Below, in pieces: positions 36,398 through 44,718 of a DNA stretch of 64,000 nt (within the stretch, counting starts at the first letter, position 1; the number at the start of each line of letters is the position of its first letter). The notes beneath the pieces were generated by a model that did no database searches, was not told the origin of the DNA, and worked only from the letters and a program-made list of their open reading frames with translations. The position numbers and the translations under genes were made by a program. The DNA is from Nakamurella sp. A5-74. GTDB taxonomy: Bacteria > Actinomycetota > Actinomycetes > Mycobacteriales > Nakamurellaceae. The stretch is taken from assembly GCF_040438885.1 (NCBI RefSeq), contig NZ_CP159218.1, forward strand, positions 1 through 64,000, in the 5' to 3' direction.

Positions 36398-37177
36398 ATG
36401 CCGGCAGGGATCGTTCGTACCGAGGCAGATCCGGTGACCATCCACAGTGCCGAGGACGTCACCGCCCAGTTCGCCGCGAGCGGGATCGCGGCGAACTGTC
36501 TCGTCGGCGCCGACGGGCGGGCCGAGGCCATGACACAGCACATGCTGACCGTCCCCGCAGGCGAGTACCAGGTTCCCGCAGCAGCTCACCACGATCACCT
36601 CTTGTACGTCCTGTCAGGGACCGGTCAGGTGGGCGCCCGCGACCGGTCAGCTCCGTTGACCGCGGGAACGGCTGCGTTGATACCGGCTGGTGAGAAGTGG
36701 GCCGTCAGCGCCGACTCCCCGGGGTTGCATGTTTCCTGTGTGCGGCTCCCGACGCCGGGCCTGCCGGCGGCGGCCGGTCAATGGCAGGAGCCGGGAGCCT
36801 GGGCGCTGACCAATCACGTCGGGGAGCAGGCCCGCCAGGCGGCCACCTCCGACCGCGAGTTCGAAGTGTTGTACGACCGCGCCAACGGCTGCGGCGGAGC
36901 GACCCAGTTCATCGGCTTCATCCCGCAGACCGGCGCGCCGGAGCACTACCACCTCTACGACGAGATCTGCACCGTCGTGCGGGGGACCGGCCGACTGCTC
37001 GTCGGCGACACCGTGCAGGATCTGACGGCCGGCTCGACCTTCCATGTACCGCCGCGCTTCCTGCACGCGGTCCACAATTCGGGTGCCGACGACCTGCACA
37101 TGCTGGGTGTGTTCCGACCGTCCGGCTCCGCTGCGGCGGCGTACTACCCGGATGGACGTGCGGCCTTCTCCGCCTGA
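36398..37177 (+). CDS. Bicupin protein
   Basis: The 259-residue product has two cupin barrels. The N-terminal one has HHDHLLYVLSGTGQVG and AGTAALIPAGEKWAV; the C-terminal one has EHYHLYDEICTVVRGTGRLLVGD and GSTFHVPPRFLHAVHNS. Both keep His-rich metal motifs. Its architecture resembles bicupin enzymes such as ureidoglycine aminohydrolase or small dioxygenases, but no specific match is evident. GAGAGG precedes the ATG. It could be the ring-cleavage or an auxiliary enzyme of the island. Confidence 0.72.
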   Translation: MPAGIVRTEADPVTIHSAEDVTAQFAASGIAANCLVGADGRAEAMTQHMLTVPAGEYQVPAAAHHDHLLYVLSGTGQVGARDRSAPLTAGTAALIPAGEKWAVSADSPGLHVSCVRLPTPGLPAAAGQWQEPGAWALTNHVGEQARQAATSDREFEVLYDRANGCGGATQFIGFIPQTGAPEHYHLYDEICTVVRGTGRLLVGDTVQDLTAGSTFHVPPRFLHAVHNSGADDLHMLGVFRPSGSAAAAYYPDGRAAFSA

Positions 37178-37306
37178 TGACCCGGCGCGGGCGCCATATC
37201 GGTCATGTTACGAAAAAATGACGACCGCAAAATTCTTTACACAGCCCGGTCCTGATGACACGATCGCTGGCAGCCCAGCAGCCCATCGAGTGCAAGGTCG
37301 TGACCC

Positions 37307-38611
37307 ATGCGCCGTTCCCAGTTCGTCAAAGGTATTGCCGCCATCGCTTGCCTGACGATGTCCGTCACAGGCTGCGCCGGCGGAAACTCTGCCGGCGGAA
37401 GCTCCGTCGGTGGCGGGACGAGCACCACACCGACTGTCGGCAGCACAGCGGACGCCTCTTCGGTGACCCCGCCCCCGTCCTCGGCAACCGGATCCACCCC
37501 GTCGGGGTCGACCCCCGAATCCACCCCGTCGGGGTCGACCCCCGGCTCCAGCTCGCCGCCGAGCGCCTCGGGGAAAGCCTGCGCCGGTTCCATCGGCTTC
37601 ATGGGTCCGATCACCGGCGGCGCTGCCGCCATCGGCGGTGAGCAGTTGCACTTCGCCCAGTTGGCTGTCAAGACGTTCAACGCCGCGAACTCCTCCACCT
37701 ACGACATCGTCCAGGGCGACACCCAGCTCGACCCCGGTCAGGCCAGCACGGTGGCGCAGCAGTTCGTCTCGAACGACGCGATCCTGGGTGTCGTCGGGCC
37801 GGCAGGCAGCCAGGAGGTGGACGCGATCGGCCCGGTGTTCAGCGAGGCATCACTGTCGTTCGTCAGCTCATCGGCGACCGCCACCGAGTTGACGGCCGGT
37901 AAGTACCCGGCCTTCTTCCGGACGATCCCGAACGACGCAGTGCAAGGGCCCACCGATGCCACCTTCATCGCCGAGAAGCTGAACGCCAAGAACGTCGTGA
38001 TCGTGCAGGAGAAGACCTCCTACGGTCAGGGACTGGCCGCCTCCGTCGGGGACGCATTGAAGACCAAAGGCGTTGCGGTGACGGTCGTTCCGGTCAGCAA
38101 GGACCAGCCCGACTACTCAGCAGTGGTGACGAAGGTGGCCGCGGACACGGACGTCGTGTTCGCCACCTTCCAGATCGCGGCCAATACCCAGGTCCTGGCC
38201 ACCCAGCTCAAGCAGCAGGGCAAGAAGGCCGTGGTGTTCGGTTCTGACGGCTCGTTCTCGGCCGATTTCAAGACCCCCGGCGGGTACGTCTCCTCCTTCG
38301 CGCCGGATGTGAAGTCGATCCCGTCCGCCGATGCCGTGGTGAAGGCCTACACGTCGCAGTACGGCGACTTCGCCACCACCTACGGCCCGCCGACCTACGT
38401 CGCGACGCAGGCCATTCTGCAGGCAGCCCAACGGGCGTGCGAGGCCGGTAGCTCCGATCGCGCAGCGGTCCTGGCACAGATGAAGTCGACCAAGATCGCC
38501 GACTCGATCCTGGGCGGCACCCTGACCTTCACGGCCTCCGGTGACGTCGAGGGCGCCAAGTTCTACGTGTTCAAGATCGGAGCCGACGGCACGCCGGAGC
38601 TCGTCCAGTAG
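37307..38611 (+). CDS. Branched-chain amino acid-type ABC substrate-binding lipoprotein (LivK-like)
   Basis: The 434-residue product has a lipoprotein signal (MSVTGC, Cys23) and a long Ser/Thr/Pro/Gly tether. The tether contains a near-exact DNA duplication around 37495-37545 (STPSGSTP repeated). The body is a type-I periplasmic binding fold (GSIGFMGPITGGAAAIGGEQ; VVGPAGSQEVDAIGPVF; NVVIVQEKTSYGQGLA). First gene of the five-gene importer, its location inside an aromatic catabolic island suggests an aromatic ligand rather than leucine; LivK-like proteins for aromatics are known. The 129-bp upstream gap is locally AT-rich (37205-37242) and probably holds the promoter. Confidence 0.87.
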   Translation: MRRSQFVKGIAAIACLTMSVTGCAGGNSAGGSSVGGGTSTTPTVGSTADASSVTPPPSSATGSTPSGSTPESTPSGSTPGSSSPPSASGKACAGSIGFMGPITGGAAAIGGEQLHFAQLAVKTFNAANSSTYDIVQGDTQLDPGQASTVAQQFVSNDAILGVVGPAGSQEVDAIGPVFSEASLSFVSSSATATELTAGKYPAFFRTIPNDAVQGPTDATFIAEKLNAKNVVIVQEKTSYGQGLAASVGDALKTKGVAVTVVPVSKDQPDYSAVVTKVAADTDVVFATFQIAANTQVLATQLKQQGKKAVVFGSDGSFSADFKTPGGYVSSFAPDVKSIPSADAVVKAYTSQYGDFATTYGPPTYVATQAILQAAQRACEAGSSDRAAVLAQMKSTKIADSILGGTLTFTASGDVEGAKFYVFKIGADGTPELVQ

Positions 38612-38650
38612 CTCGTCCCCCCAGGTGCGCGCGGAACGAAAGGGCTTCGA

Positions 38651-39568
38651 GTGGAGTTTTTCGGTCAACAACTGGTCAACGGGCTGACGCTCGGCAGCGT
38701 CTACGCCTTGATCGCGCTGGGCTACACCCTCATCTACGGTGTGCTGCAACTGCTTAACTTCGCGCACGGCGATGTGTACATGGTCGGCGCCTTCATCGGC
38801 TTCTTCGTGATGATCGGGCTGGGCGGTCCCGCCGCCCCGATCGTCCCGGTGTGGTTGATGATCATGGCGATGTTCCTGGCGGCCATGCTGGGGAGCGGAA
38901 TTCTCGGCGTGCTGATCGAACAGTTCGCCTATCGCCCGTTGCGCAACTCGCCTCGGATCGCCCCGCTGATCAGTGCGCTCGGCGTTTCGTTGTTCCTGCA
39001 GAACGCGGTGCTGCTGCTGTTCGGTCCGCGGATCCGCGACTACGCCACCACCGAGTACATACCGATCGGCAGTGGATTCTCGATCGGTGCGATCCGCATC
39101 GATCCGATGCGCATTCTCGTCGTCGTGCTCTCGGTGATCTTGATGCTCGTCCTGGTGCGTCTGGTCAACCGCACCAGGTTCGGTCGCGGCATGCGGGCCG
39201 TTGCCTTCGATCGCGAGGCCGCGGTGATGATGGGCATCGACGTGAACAGGGTGGTGGTGCTGACGTTCTTCTGTGCTTCCGCGCTGGCCGGCGCCGCCGG
39301 TGTGATGGTGGGACTTGTCTTCTTCAACGTCTCCAACTTCATGGGATTCCTGGCCGGCCTGAAGGGCTTCACGGCAGCGGTGGTGGGCGGCATCGGTTCG
39401 GTGGGTGGCGCCATGGTCGGCGGCTTGCTGATCGGGTTGTTGGAGGCCTTTGCCACCGGTTACCTGTCAGCCAATCTGGCCAACCTGATCTCGTTCGTCG
39501 CGCTCATTGCTGTCATGTTGGTCAAACCGCGCGGCTTGCTCGGACGTTCGGCGATTGTGAAGGTGTGA
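38651..39568 (+). CDS. Branched-chain-type ABC importer permease (LivH-like)
   Basis: The 305-residue polytopic membrane protein matches LivH: QQLVNGLTLGSVYALIALGYTLIYG and LLNFAHGDVYMVGAF at the start, then RAVAFDREAAVMMGIDVNRV, the cytoplasmic EAA-like loop contacting the ATPases, and GGIGSVGGAMVGGLLIGL. The GTG start has AAAGGG upstream. It is followed by livM after 1 bp. Confidence 0.93.
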   Translation: MEFFGQQLVNGLTLGSVYALIALGYTLIYGVLQLLNFAHGDVYMVGAFIGFFVMIGLGGPAAPIVPVWLMIMAMFLAAMLGSGILGVLIEQFAYRPLRNSPRIAPLISALGVSLFLQNAVLLLFGPRIRDYATTEYIPIGSGFSIGAIRIDPMRILVVVLSVILMLVLVRLVNRTRFGRGMRAVAFDREAAVMMGIDVNRVVVLTFFCASALAGAAGVMVGLVFFNVSNFMGFLAGLKGFTAAVVGGIGSVGGAMVGGLLIGLLEAFATGYLSANLANLISFVALIAVMLVKPRGLLGRSAIVKV

Positions 39569-39569
39569 G

Positions 39570-41099
39570 ATGACCGGTGACGATCCGACCGAGGGCGCCC
39601 GCTCGATCAGCGGGAGCGATCCGATCAGCGGAGACCCCGGTCCAGGTCCCGGGACACTCGCGGTCAGTCCGCTGGGGATCGGAACCGACGAATGGGTGGC
39701 CCAGCACGAAACCCGGACGACCGCCGGGAACGGTCTGGGGGCACGGGTCACGCTCCTGTGGACGAAATTGCCGGCCGCCGTGCGATGGGGGCTTCCGCTG
39801 CTGGTGTTCTTGCTGTTCCCGGTCGTGGTGTCCAGCGGCTATCTGTTGCGGATCGGGGTCAATCTGGGCCTGTTCGCGCTGCTCGCGCTCGGCCTGAACG
39901 TGGTCGTCGGTTATGCCGGTCTGCTCGATCTGGGATTCGTGGCGTTCTACGGGTGCGGGGCCTACGCCTACGCGCTGCTGTCGTCGGACCAACTCGGTGT
40001 CCATCTGCCGACCTGGGTGTCCGTTCCCGCTGCGGTGCTGTTCACCGGCCTGATCGGGCTGCTGGTCAGCTTGCCCTCCCGGCGGTTGAGCGGCGACTAT
40101 CTGGCCATCGTCACGCTGTTCTTCGGTCAGATCTTCACCGAACTGGTGCTGGCCGGCGACGCGGTGAGCCTGCCTGGTTCGAGTGATCCGGTGGACATCA
40201 CCGGTGGGGCCAACGGCATCTCAGGGGTCAGCGGTTGGTCGTTGTTCGGATTCACTTTCAGCGGTAACCGTTCCTACTACTACCTGGTGCTGTTCTTCGT
40301 CGTCATCCTGGTCCTGGGGCTTTCTCGGATCAGCCGGACCCGGATGGGGCGGGCCTGGCGCGCGATCGGTGAGGACCCACTCGCGGCTGCGGCCATGACG
40401 ATCCGGGTGAACCGGCTCAAGTTGCTGGCCTTCGTGGTCGGTGCCGGGATCGCCGGGCTGAGCGGAACGATCTTCGCGGCCGTGCAGGTCGGCGTCTATG
40501 CCAGCACATTCGACCTGCCGATGCTGATCCTGTTGTACGCAGCGGTGATTCTCGGCGGCAGCGGCTCGCTGCCAGGCACCCTGATCGGCGCCGCGATCAT
40601 GAGCCTGCTGCCCGAAGTGTTGCGACAGCCCAACTACAGCGAGCTGCTGTTCTTCGTGGGTCTGATCGCCGGGGTGGTCTGGATCCTCAGGCCGAAGATC
40701 GCCGCGCTGGTGATTGCCGGCACCGTGGCCCTGGGGTTCGGGATCAACGTGGTGCTGTTGGCTGTCGGCGTGCCGTACCTGTCGGCCGATGAGTGGACCA
40801 AGGGCGTCATCGGGCAGCTCCTGGGCCGCTGGCTGTTCGTCCCGCAGGAGCGGCTGCTCTGGGGCAACGTTGCGTTCGTGTTGTTGATCGCCTCGGTGGC
40901 GGTGTTCTCGCGGATGCGCGGTCGCGCGAAGCTGTGGTTCCTGCCCGTGCTGCTGTGGTTGGCCGTGTTCGTGTGGATGGTGCGCCTGTCGACGGAATCC
41001 AGCCTGACCCGTCAGCTGGTGATCGGATCGACGCTGGTGGTGCTGATGATCGCCCGGCCGCAGGGTCTTTTCGGCCGGCAACGGGTGGAGGTGCTGTGA
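39570..41099 (+). CDS. Branched-chain-type ABC importer permease (LivM-like, extended)
   Basis: The 509-residue product is longer than typical LivM (about 320-420). An acidic/Gly-rich cytoplasmic extension of about 55 residues precedes the membrane core (LNVVVGYAGLLDLGFVAFYGCGAYAYALL; SRISRTRMGRAWRAIGEDPLAAAAMTI; ILGGSGSLPGTLIGAAIM). The C-terminus has extra hydrophobic spans (about 365-500) before RPQGLFGR. Stop overlaps the next start (GTGA). Confidence 0.9.
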   Translation: MTGDDPTEGARSISGSDPISGDPGPGPGTLAVSPLGIGTDEWVAQHETRTTAGNGLGARVTLLWTKLPAAVRWGLPLLVFLLFPVVVSSGYLLRIGVNLGLFALLALGLNVVVGYAGLLDLGFVAFYGCGAYAYALLSSDQLGVHLPTWVSVPAAVLFTGLIGLLVSLPSRRLSGDYLAIVTLFFGQIFTELVLAGDAVSLPGSSDPVDITGGANGISGVSGWSLFGFTFSGNRSYYYLVLFFVVILVLGLSRISRTRMGRAWRAIGEDPLAAAAMTIRVNRLKLLAFVVGAGIAGLSGTIFAAVQVGVYASTFDLPMLILLYAAVILGGSGSLPGTLIGAAIMSLLPEVLRQPNYSELLFFVGLIAGVVWILRPKIAALVIAGTVALGFGINVVLLAVGVPYLSADEWTKGVIGQLLGRWLFVPQERLLWGNVAFVLLIASVAVFSRMRGRAKLWFLPVLLWLAVFVWMVRLSTESSLTRQLVIGSTLVVLMIARPQGLFGRQRVEVL

Positions 41100-41908
41100 T
41101 CAGCCCGGACGGATCGAACCGGACCCGGCTGCTTGAACTCTCGCAGCTGAGCAAGAGTTTCGGCGGACTGCGCAGTCTGCAGGAGCTGGATCTCTGGGTC
41201 GACGCCGGAGAGGTGGTGAGTGTGATCGGCCCCAACGGCGCGGGCAAGACCACCCTGTTCAATGTGATCACCGGGATCTACTCACCCACGTCCGGTGACG
41301 TGAGGTTCGACGGCCGGTCCCTGGTGGGTGCAACCCCCGCCGACATCGCCTCCCGCGGCATCGCCCGGACGTTCCAGACGGTGCGCCTGTTCCTCAACAT
41401 GTCAGTGCGCGACAACGTGATGGCGGCAACCTTCGGCCACACCAAGGCCGGACTCTGGCGCTCGGCCCTGGGTACCCCGGGATCGCGTCGCGAGGAGCGC
41501 GAGGTCCGCGCCCGCGCCGAAGAGCTGCTGTCGTTCTTCGGCACCCGACTGATGGGATATCGGTGGGATCAACCGGCCTATTCGCTGTCCTATGCCAATC
41601 GGCGACGGCTCGAGATCGCCCGTGCCATGGCCACCGGCGCCAGGATGCTGCTCCTGGACGAGCCGGCGGCTGGGATGAACCCGTCGGAAACGCATGAGAT
41701 CAGCGAGCTCGTGGGAAGACTCCGCGACGAACGCGGGTACACCATCATGATCATCGAACACGACATGCACGTCGTGGAGGGAGTCAGTGATCGGGTGATC
41801 GCGCTGGATCACGGCGTGAAGATCGCGGACGGGCTGTTCGACGAGGTCGCCGCGCACCCCGACGTCGTCGAAGCCTACTTGGGTCGCGGAACGGCGGGCA
41901 CGAAATGA
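41096..41908 (+). CDS. Branched-chain-type ABC importer ATPase (LivG-like)
   Basis: The 270-residue ATPase has Walker A GPNGAGKTT, a Q-loop in ARTFQTVRLF, an unusual signature region AYSLSYANRRRLEIARAMA (LSYANRR where LSYGxQR is usual, as in some LivG proteins), Walker B MLLLDEPAAGMNP and the switch His in IIEHDMHVV. The GTG start overlaps the livM stop. It powers the LivH/LivM permease with LivF. Confidence 0.92.
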   Translation: MISPDGSNRTRLLELSQLSKSFGGLRSLQELDLWVDAGEVVSVIGPNGAGKTTLFNVITGIYSPTSGDVRFDGRSLVGATPADIASRGIARTFQTVRLFLNMSVRDNVMAATFGHTKAGLWRSALGTPGSRREEREVRARAEELLSFFGTRLMGYRWDQPAYSLSYANRRRLEIARAMATGARMLLLDEPAAGMNPSETHEISELVGRLRDERGYTIMIIEHDMHVVEGVSDRVIALDHGVKIADGLFDEVAAHPDVVEAYLGRGTAGTK

Positions 41909-42681
41909 GGGGCTTCCGGAAGACCGGACCCGTTGCTGCGCACAGTGATTCATCTGGGTCCGGCCGCCCGGTCGGGGAGCCGCTGCTGCGTCTGGTGGAG
42001 GTGAACACCTACTACGGCCAGGTCCACATCCTGCAGGGAGTGACGTTGGAGGTGGCCGACGGTGAACTGGTGTGCTTGCTGGGCGGAAACGCCTGCGGCA
42101 AGTCCACAACCCTCAAGACGATCCTCGGCCTGGTGGCGCCCCGGTCCGGGCGGGTGCTGTTCGATGGCCAGGACGTGACCAGCTGGTCGCCGTCCCGACG
42201 GATCGCCGGCGGGATGGCAGTCGTTCCGGAGAACCGGCGCTTGTTCGCACCGATGACCGTGACGGAGAACCTCCGGATCGGCGCCTATGTGCACGGCGAT
42301 GCCAGGGCAGAAGATTTCGACCGGGTGTACAGCCTGTTCCCCTTGTTGGCCGAGCGCCGGAACCAGTTGGCGGGCACGCTGTCCGGCGGCGAGCAGCAGA
42401 TGGTGGCCGTGGGGCGGGCGCTGATGTCGCGGCCGAGGGTGCTGCTGATGGACGAACCGTCGATGGGGCTGTCGCCGCGCCTGGTGGAGCAGAGTTTCGA
42501 ACTGATCTCCGAACTCCATGCAGCCGGCGTCTCGATGCTGGTGATCGAGCAGAACGCGAACATGGCACTGTCCGTGGCTGATCGAGGGTATGTGCTTCAA
42601 ACCGGTCGCATCGTGCTGACCGGACCGGCCGGAGAACTGGCCGCCCACGAAGAATTGAGGAGGGCTTATCTTGGCCGTTGA
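41905..42681 (+). CDS. Branched-chain-type ABC importer ATPase (LivF-like)
   Basis: The 258-residue ATPase has Walker A GGNACGKST (a variant of GPNGAGKT seen in part of this family), Q-loop VVPENRRLFAPMTVTENL, signature LSGGEQQMVAVGRAL, Walker B VLLMDEPSMGLSP and switch region VIEQNANMAL. The ATG overlaps the livG stop (ATGA). About 28 extra residues precede the core. Its end overlaps the start of the kynureninase-like gene, linking importer and enzymes in one operon. Confidence 0.92.
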   Translation: MRGFRKTGPVAAHSDSSGSGRPVGEPLLRLVEVNTYYGQVHILQGVTLEVADGELVCLLGGNACGKSTTLKTILGLVAPRSGRVLFDGQDVTSWSPSRRIAGGMAVVPENRRLFAPMTVTENLRIGAYVHGDARAEDFDRVYSLFPLLAERRNQLAGTLSGGEQQMVAVGRALMSRPRVLLMDEPSMGLSPRLVEQSFELISELHAAGVSMLVIEQNANMALSVADRGYVLQTGRIVLTGPAGELAAHEELRRAYLGR

Positions 42682-43867
42682 GGAAGAAACATCCACCGGA
42701 TCGGTAGCTGTATCGCCAGCTGCATCGTCAGGTTCCCTGTCGGAGTCCATCCGACACCGGTTTCCGATCTTCGAGCATCTCACCTACGTCAACAGTTGTT
42801 CCCAGGGCGCGCTGTCGGATTCTGTGCGGGCGGCCTACCAGGACTACCTGGACGGACTGGAGCGGGAAGGATCGTTGTGGGAACACTGGGTGGGCAAGCA
42901 GGAATCTGTCCGCGACCAGTTGGCCACGCTGCTCGGAGCGACGCCGGCCGAGATCGCGGTGACCACCTCGGGGTCCGCCGCCGTCAGCTCGCTGGCGAGC
43001 TCGTTCGACTTCGGCAACGGGCGGACCAAGGTGGTGACCACCGACCTCGAGTTCCCGATGATCGGTCAGATCTGGCATGCCCAGGAACGGCGCGGGGCCG
43101 AGGTGGTCCACGTACCGGCGGATCCGGACAACACGATCCCGCTGGATCGGTTCGCCGACGCGATCGACGATCGGACGGCCATCGTCTCGCTGACCCAGGT
43201 CTGCTATCGGAACGGGGCGAGGATGGACCTTGCGCCGATCATCGAGCTGGCGCACTCTCGTGGCGCGCTGGTGCTGGTGGATGCCTACCAGGGGGTCGGC
43301 GCCGTACCGCTGGACGTCGCCGAACTCGACGCCGATTTCGTCACCGGAGGTGTGCTGAAGTACCTGTTGTCCTCACCGGGTGTGGGTTTTCTGTACGCCA
43401 AGCAGGCCACGACTGCAGCCCTGCAGCCGACGGTGACCGGCTGGTTCGCCGCGCGGGACATCTTCGCGATGGACATCCACTCCTACGACCCTGCCCAGGA
43501 TGCCCGTCGCTTCGAGTCAGGCACCCCGGCAGTCCCGAGTCTGTATGCGGCGGAGGCCGGAATCTCCTTGATGCTGCAGATCGGCGTCGCCGATTCCTGG
43601 TTGCACGTGCAGAGCCTGCTGGCCCAGCTACGCGCCGGCATTGAGGGCATCGGTGGAACCGTGGCGACGCCGGCCGCGCTGGCCGGACCGATGTTGGCGG
43701 TGGCGACCACGGACGAGCACGCCGCAGTGAAGGCGTTGGAGAACGACGGCGTCATCGTCAGCTCCCGTGACGGCAACGTCCGGATCTCGCCGCACTGCTA
43801 CAACAATGACGCGGACGTCGAGGCCGTGATCGCGGCCCTGCACCGGAATCGACACCTGTTGCGCTGA
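42671..43867 (+). CDS. Kynureninase-like class V PLP-dependent enzyme
   Basis: The 398-residue product is a fold-type I, class V aminotransferase-like protein. The conserved region VLVDAYQGVGAVPLDV supplies the PLP-binding Asp, TGGVLKYLLSSPGVGFLY supplies the Schiff-base Lys, and WFAARDIFAMD follows. Kynureninase, cysteine desulfurase-like and isopenicillin-epimerase-like enzymes share this fold. A neighbour of the cyclase/kynurenine-formamidase superfamily and anthranilate genes make a kynureninase-type role possible. The TTG start has GAGGAGGG 7 nt upstream and overlaps livF by 11 bp. Confidence 0.75.
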   Translation: MAVEEETSTGSVAVSPAASSGSLSESIRHRFPIFEHLTYVNSCSQGALSDSVRAAYQDYLDGLEREGSLWEHWVGKQESVRDQLATLLGATPAEIAVTTSGSAAVSSLASSFDFGNGRTKVVTTDLEFPMIGQIWHAQERRGAEVVHVPADPDNTIPLDRFADAIDDRTAIVSLTQVCYRNGARMDLAPIIELAHSRGALVLVDAYQGVGAVPLDVAELDADFVTGGVLKYLLSSPGVGFLYAKQATTAALQPTVTGWFAARDIFAMDIHSYDPAQDARRFESGTPAVPSLYAAEAGISLMLQIGVADSWLHVQSLLAQLRAGIEGIGGTVATPAALAGPMLAVATTDEHAAVKALENDGVIVSSRDGNVRISPHCYNNDADVEAVIAALHRNRHLLR

Positions 43868-43938
43868 CCAGCGCAGCCGCACCCCAGCACGCCGGACCGA
43901 CCGCGTGTCGGCCGGTCCACCACCACAAGGAGATGGCC

Positions 43939-44718
43939 ATGTCCGTTCTCACCGAGCTAATCGGGTCGCTGCGTTCCGGCGCTGTCCAGATCATCGATCT
44001 CACGGCCCCGTTGACCAGTACCACGCCGATCCTGCAGTTGCCGCCGCCGTTCGCGAACACCATCAATTTCCGGTTGGAGGAGATCAGCAGGTATGACGAG
44101 CGCGGTCCCGCCTGGTACTGGAACGACATCCACACCGGCGAGCACGCCGGCACCCACATGGACGCGCCCGTGCACTGGATCACCGGGCGGGAGAGTCTGG
44201 ACATCTCCCAGGTGCCGCTGACCCAGCTCATCGCCCCGGCGGCAGTCCTCGACTTCTCGGCCCAAGCAGCCGCAGACCCCGATTTCCTGCTCGAGGTGGA
44301 CCACATCCGGAGCTGGGAGGCCGAGCACGGTGCCCTGCCGGAGGGCGGCTGGCTGATCTTCCGCACCGGCTGGGACGCCTTCTCCGAGGACCAGGAACGG
44401 TTGCTGAACGCCAACGACACCGGCCCACACTCACCGGGCGTGTCGGTCGAATGCGCCACCTGGTTGGCCCAGGAGGCGCCGATCGTCGGCGTCGGCGTCG
44501 AGACGGTCGGTACGGACGCGGGCGCAGCCCATTCGTTCGACCCGCCCTTTCCGTGCCACCAGTCGCTGCTCGGTGCCGGGAAGTTCGGACTCACCCAGCT
44601 GCAGAACGTCGCTCTCCTCCCGCCGACCGGCGCCCTCGTCGTGACAGCCCCGCTGCCGATCGTCGGCGGCTCGGGCAGCCCGACCCGAGCGCTGGCCCTG
44701 GTCGAACGATCTTCGTGA
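43939..44718 (+). CDS. Cyclase-family metal hydrolase, isatin hydrolase-like
   Basis: The 259-residue product belongs to the cyclase superfamily (kynurenine formamidase, isatin hydrolase). The metal motif HTGEHAGTHMDAPVHW has His73, Asp75 and His79. Features such as TPILQLPPPFANT near the N-terminus, GPHSPGVSVECATWL and GVGVETVGTDAGAAHSFDPPFPCHQ resemble isatin hydrolases more than bacterial KynB (about 210 residues). Isatin hydrolase opens isatin to isatinate. ATG 43939 is chosen over 43933 because AAGGAG ends at 43932. The stop overlaps the ThDP enzyme start, a strong functional link. Confidence 0.8.
   Translation: MSVLTELIGSLRSGAVQIIDLTAPLTSTTPILQLPPPFANTINFRLEEISRYDERGPAWYWNDIHTGEHAGTHMDAPVHWITGRESLDISQVPLTQLIAPAAVLDFSAQAAADPDFLLEVDHIRSWEAEHGALPEGGWLIFRTGWDAFSEDQERLLNANDTGPHSPGVSVECATWLAQEAPIVGVGVETVGTDAGAAHSFDPPFPCHQSLLGAGKFGLTQLQNVALLPPTGALVVTAPLPIVGGSGSPTRALALVERSS

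Noticed and set aside
36644-37197. Overlapping out-of-frame reading frame in the bicupin gene
   Set aside because: The bicupin frame has two intact cupin motifs; the other frame is Arg-rich shadow.
43939-44718. Annotation as kynurenine formamidase KynB
   Set aside because: Length (259), the TPILQLPPPF and DAGAAHSFDPPFP segments and coupling to a ThDP enzyme fit isatin hydrolase better; KynB remains a lesser possibility.
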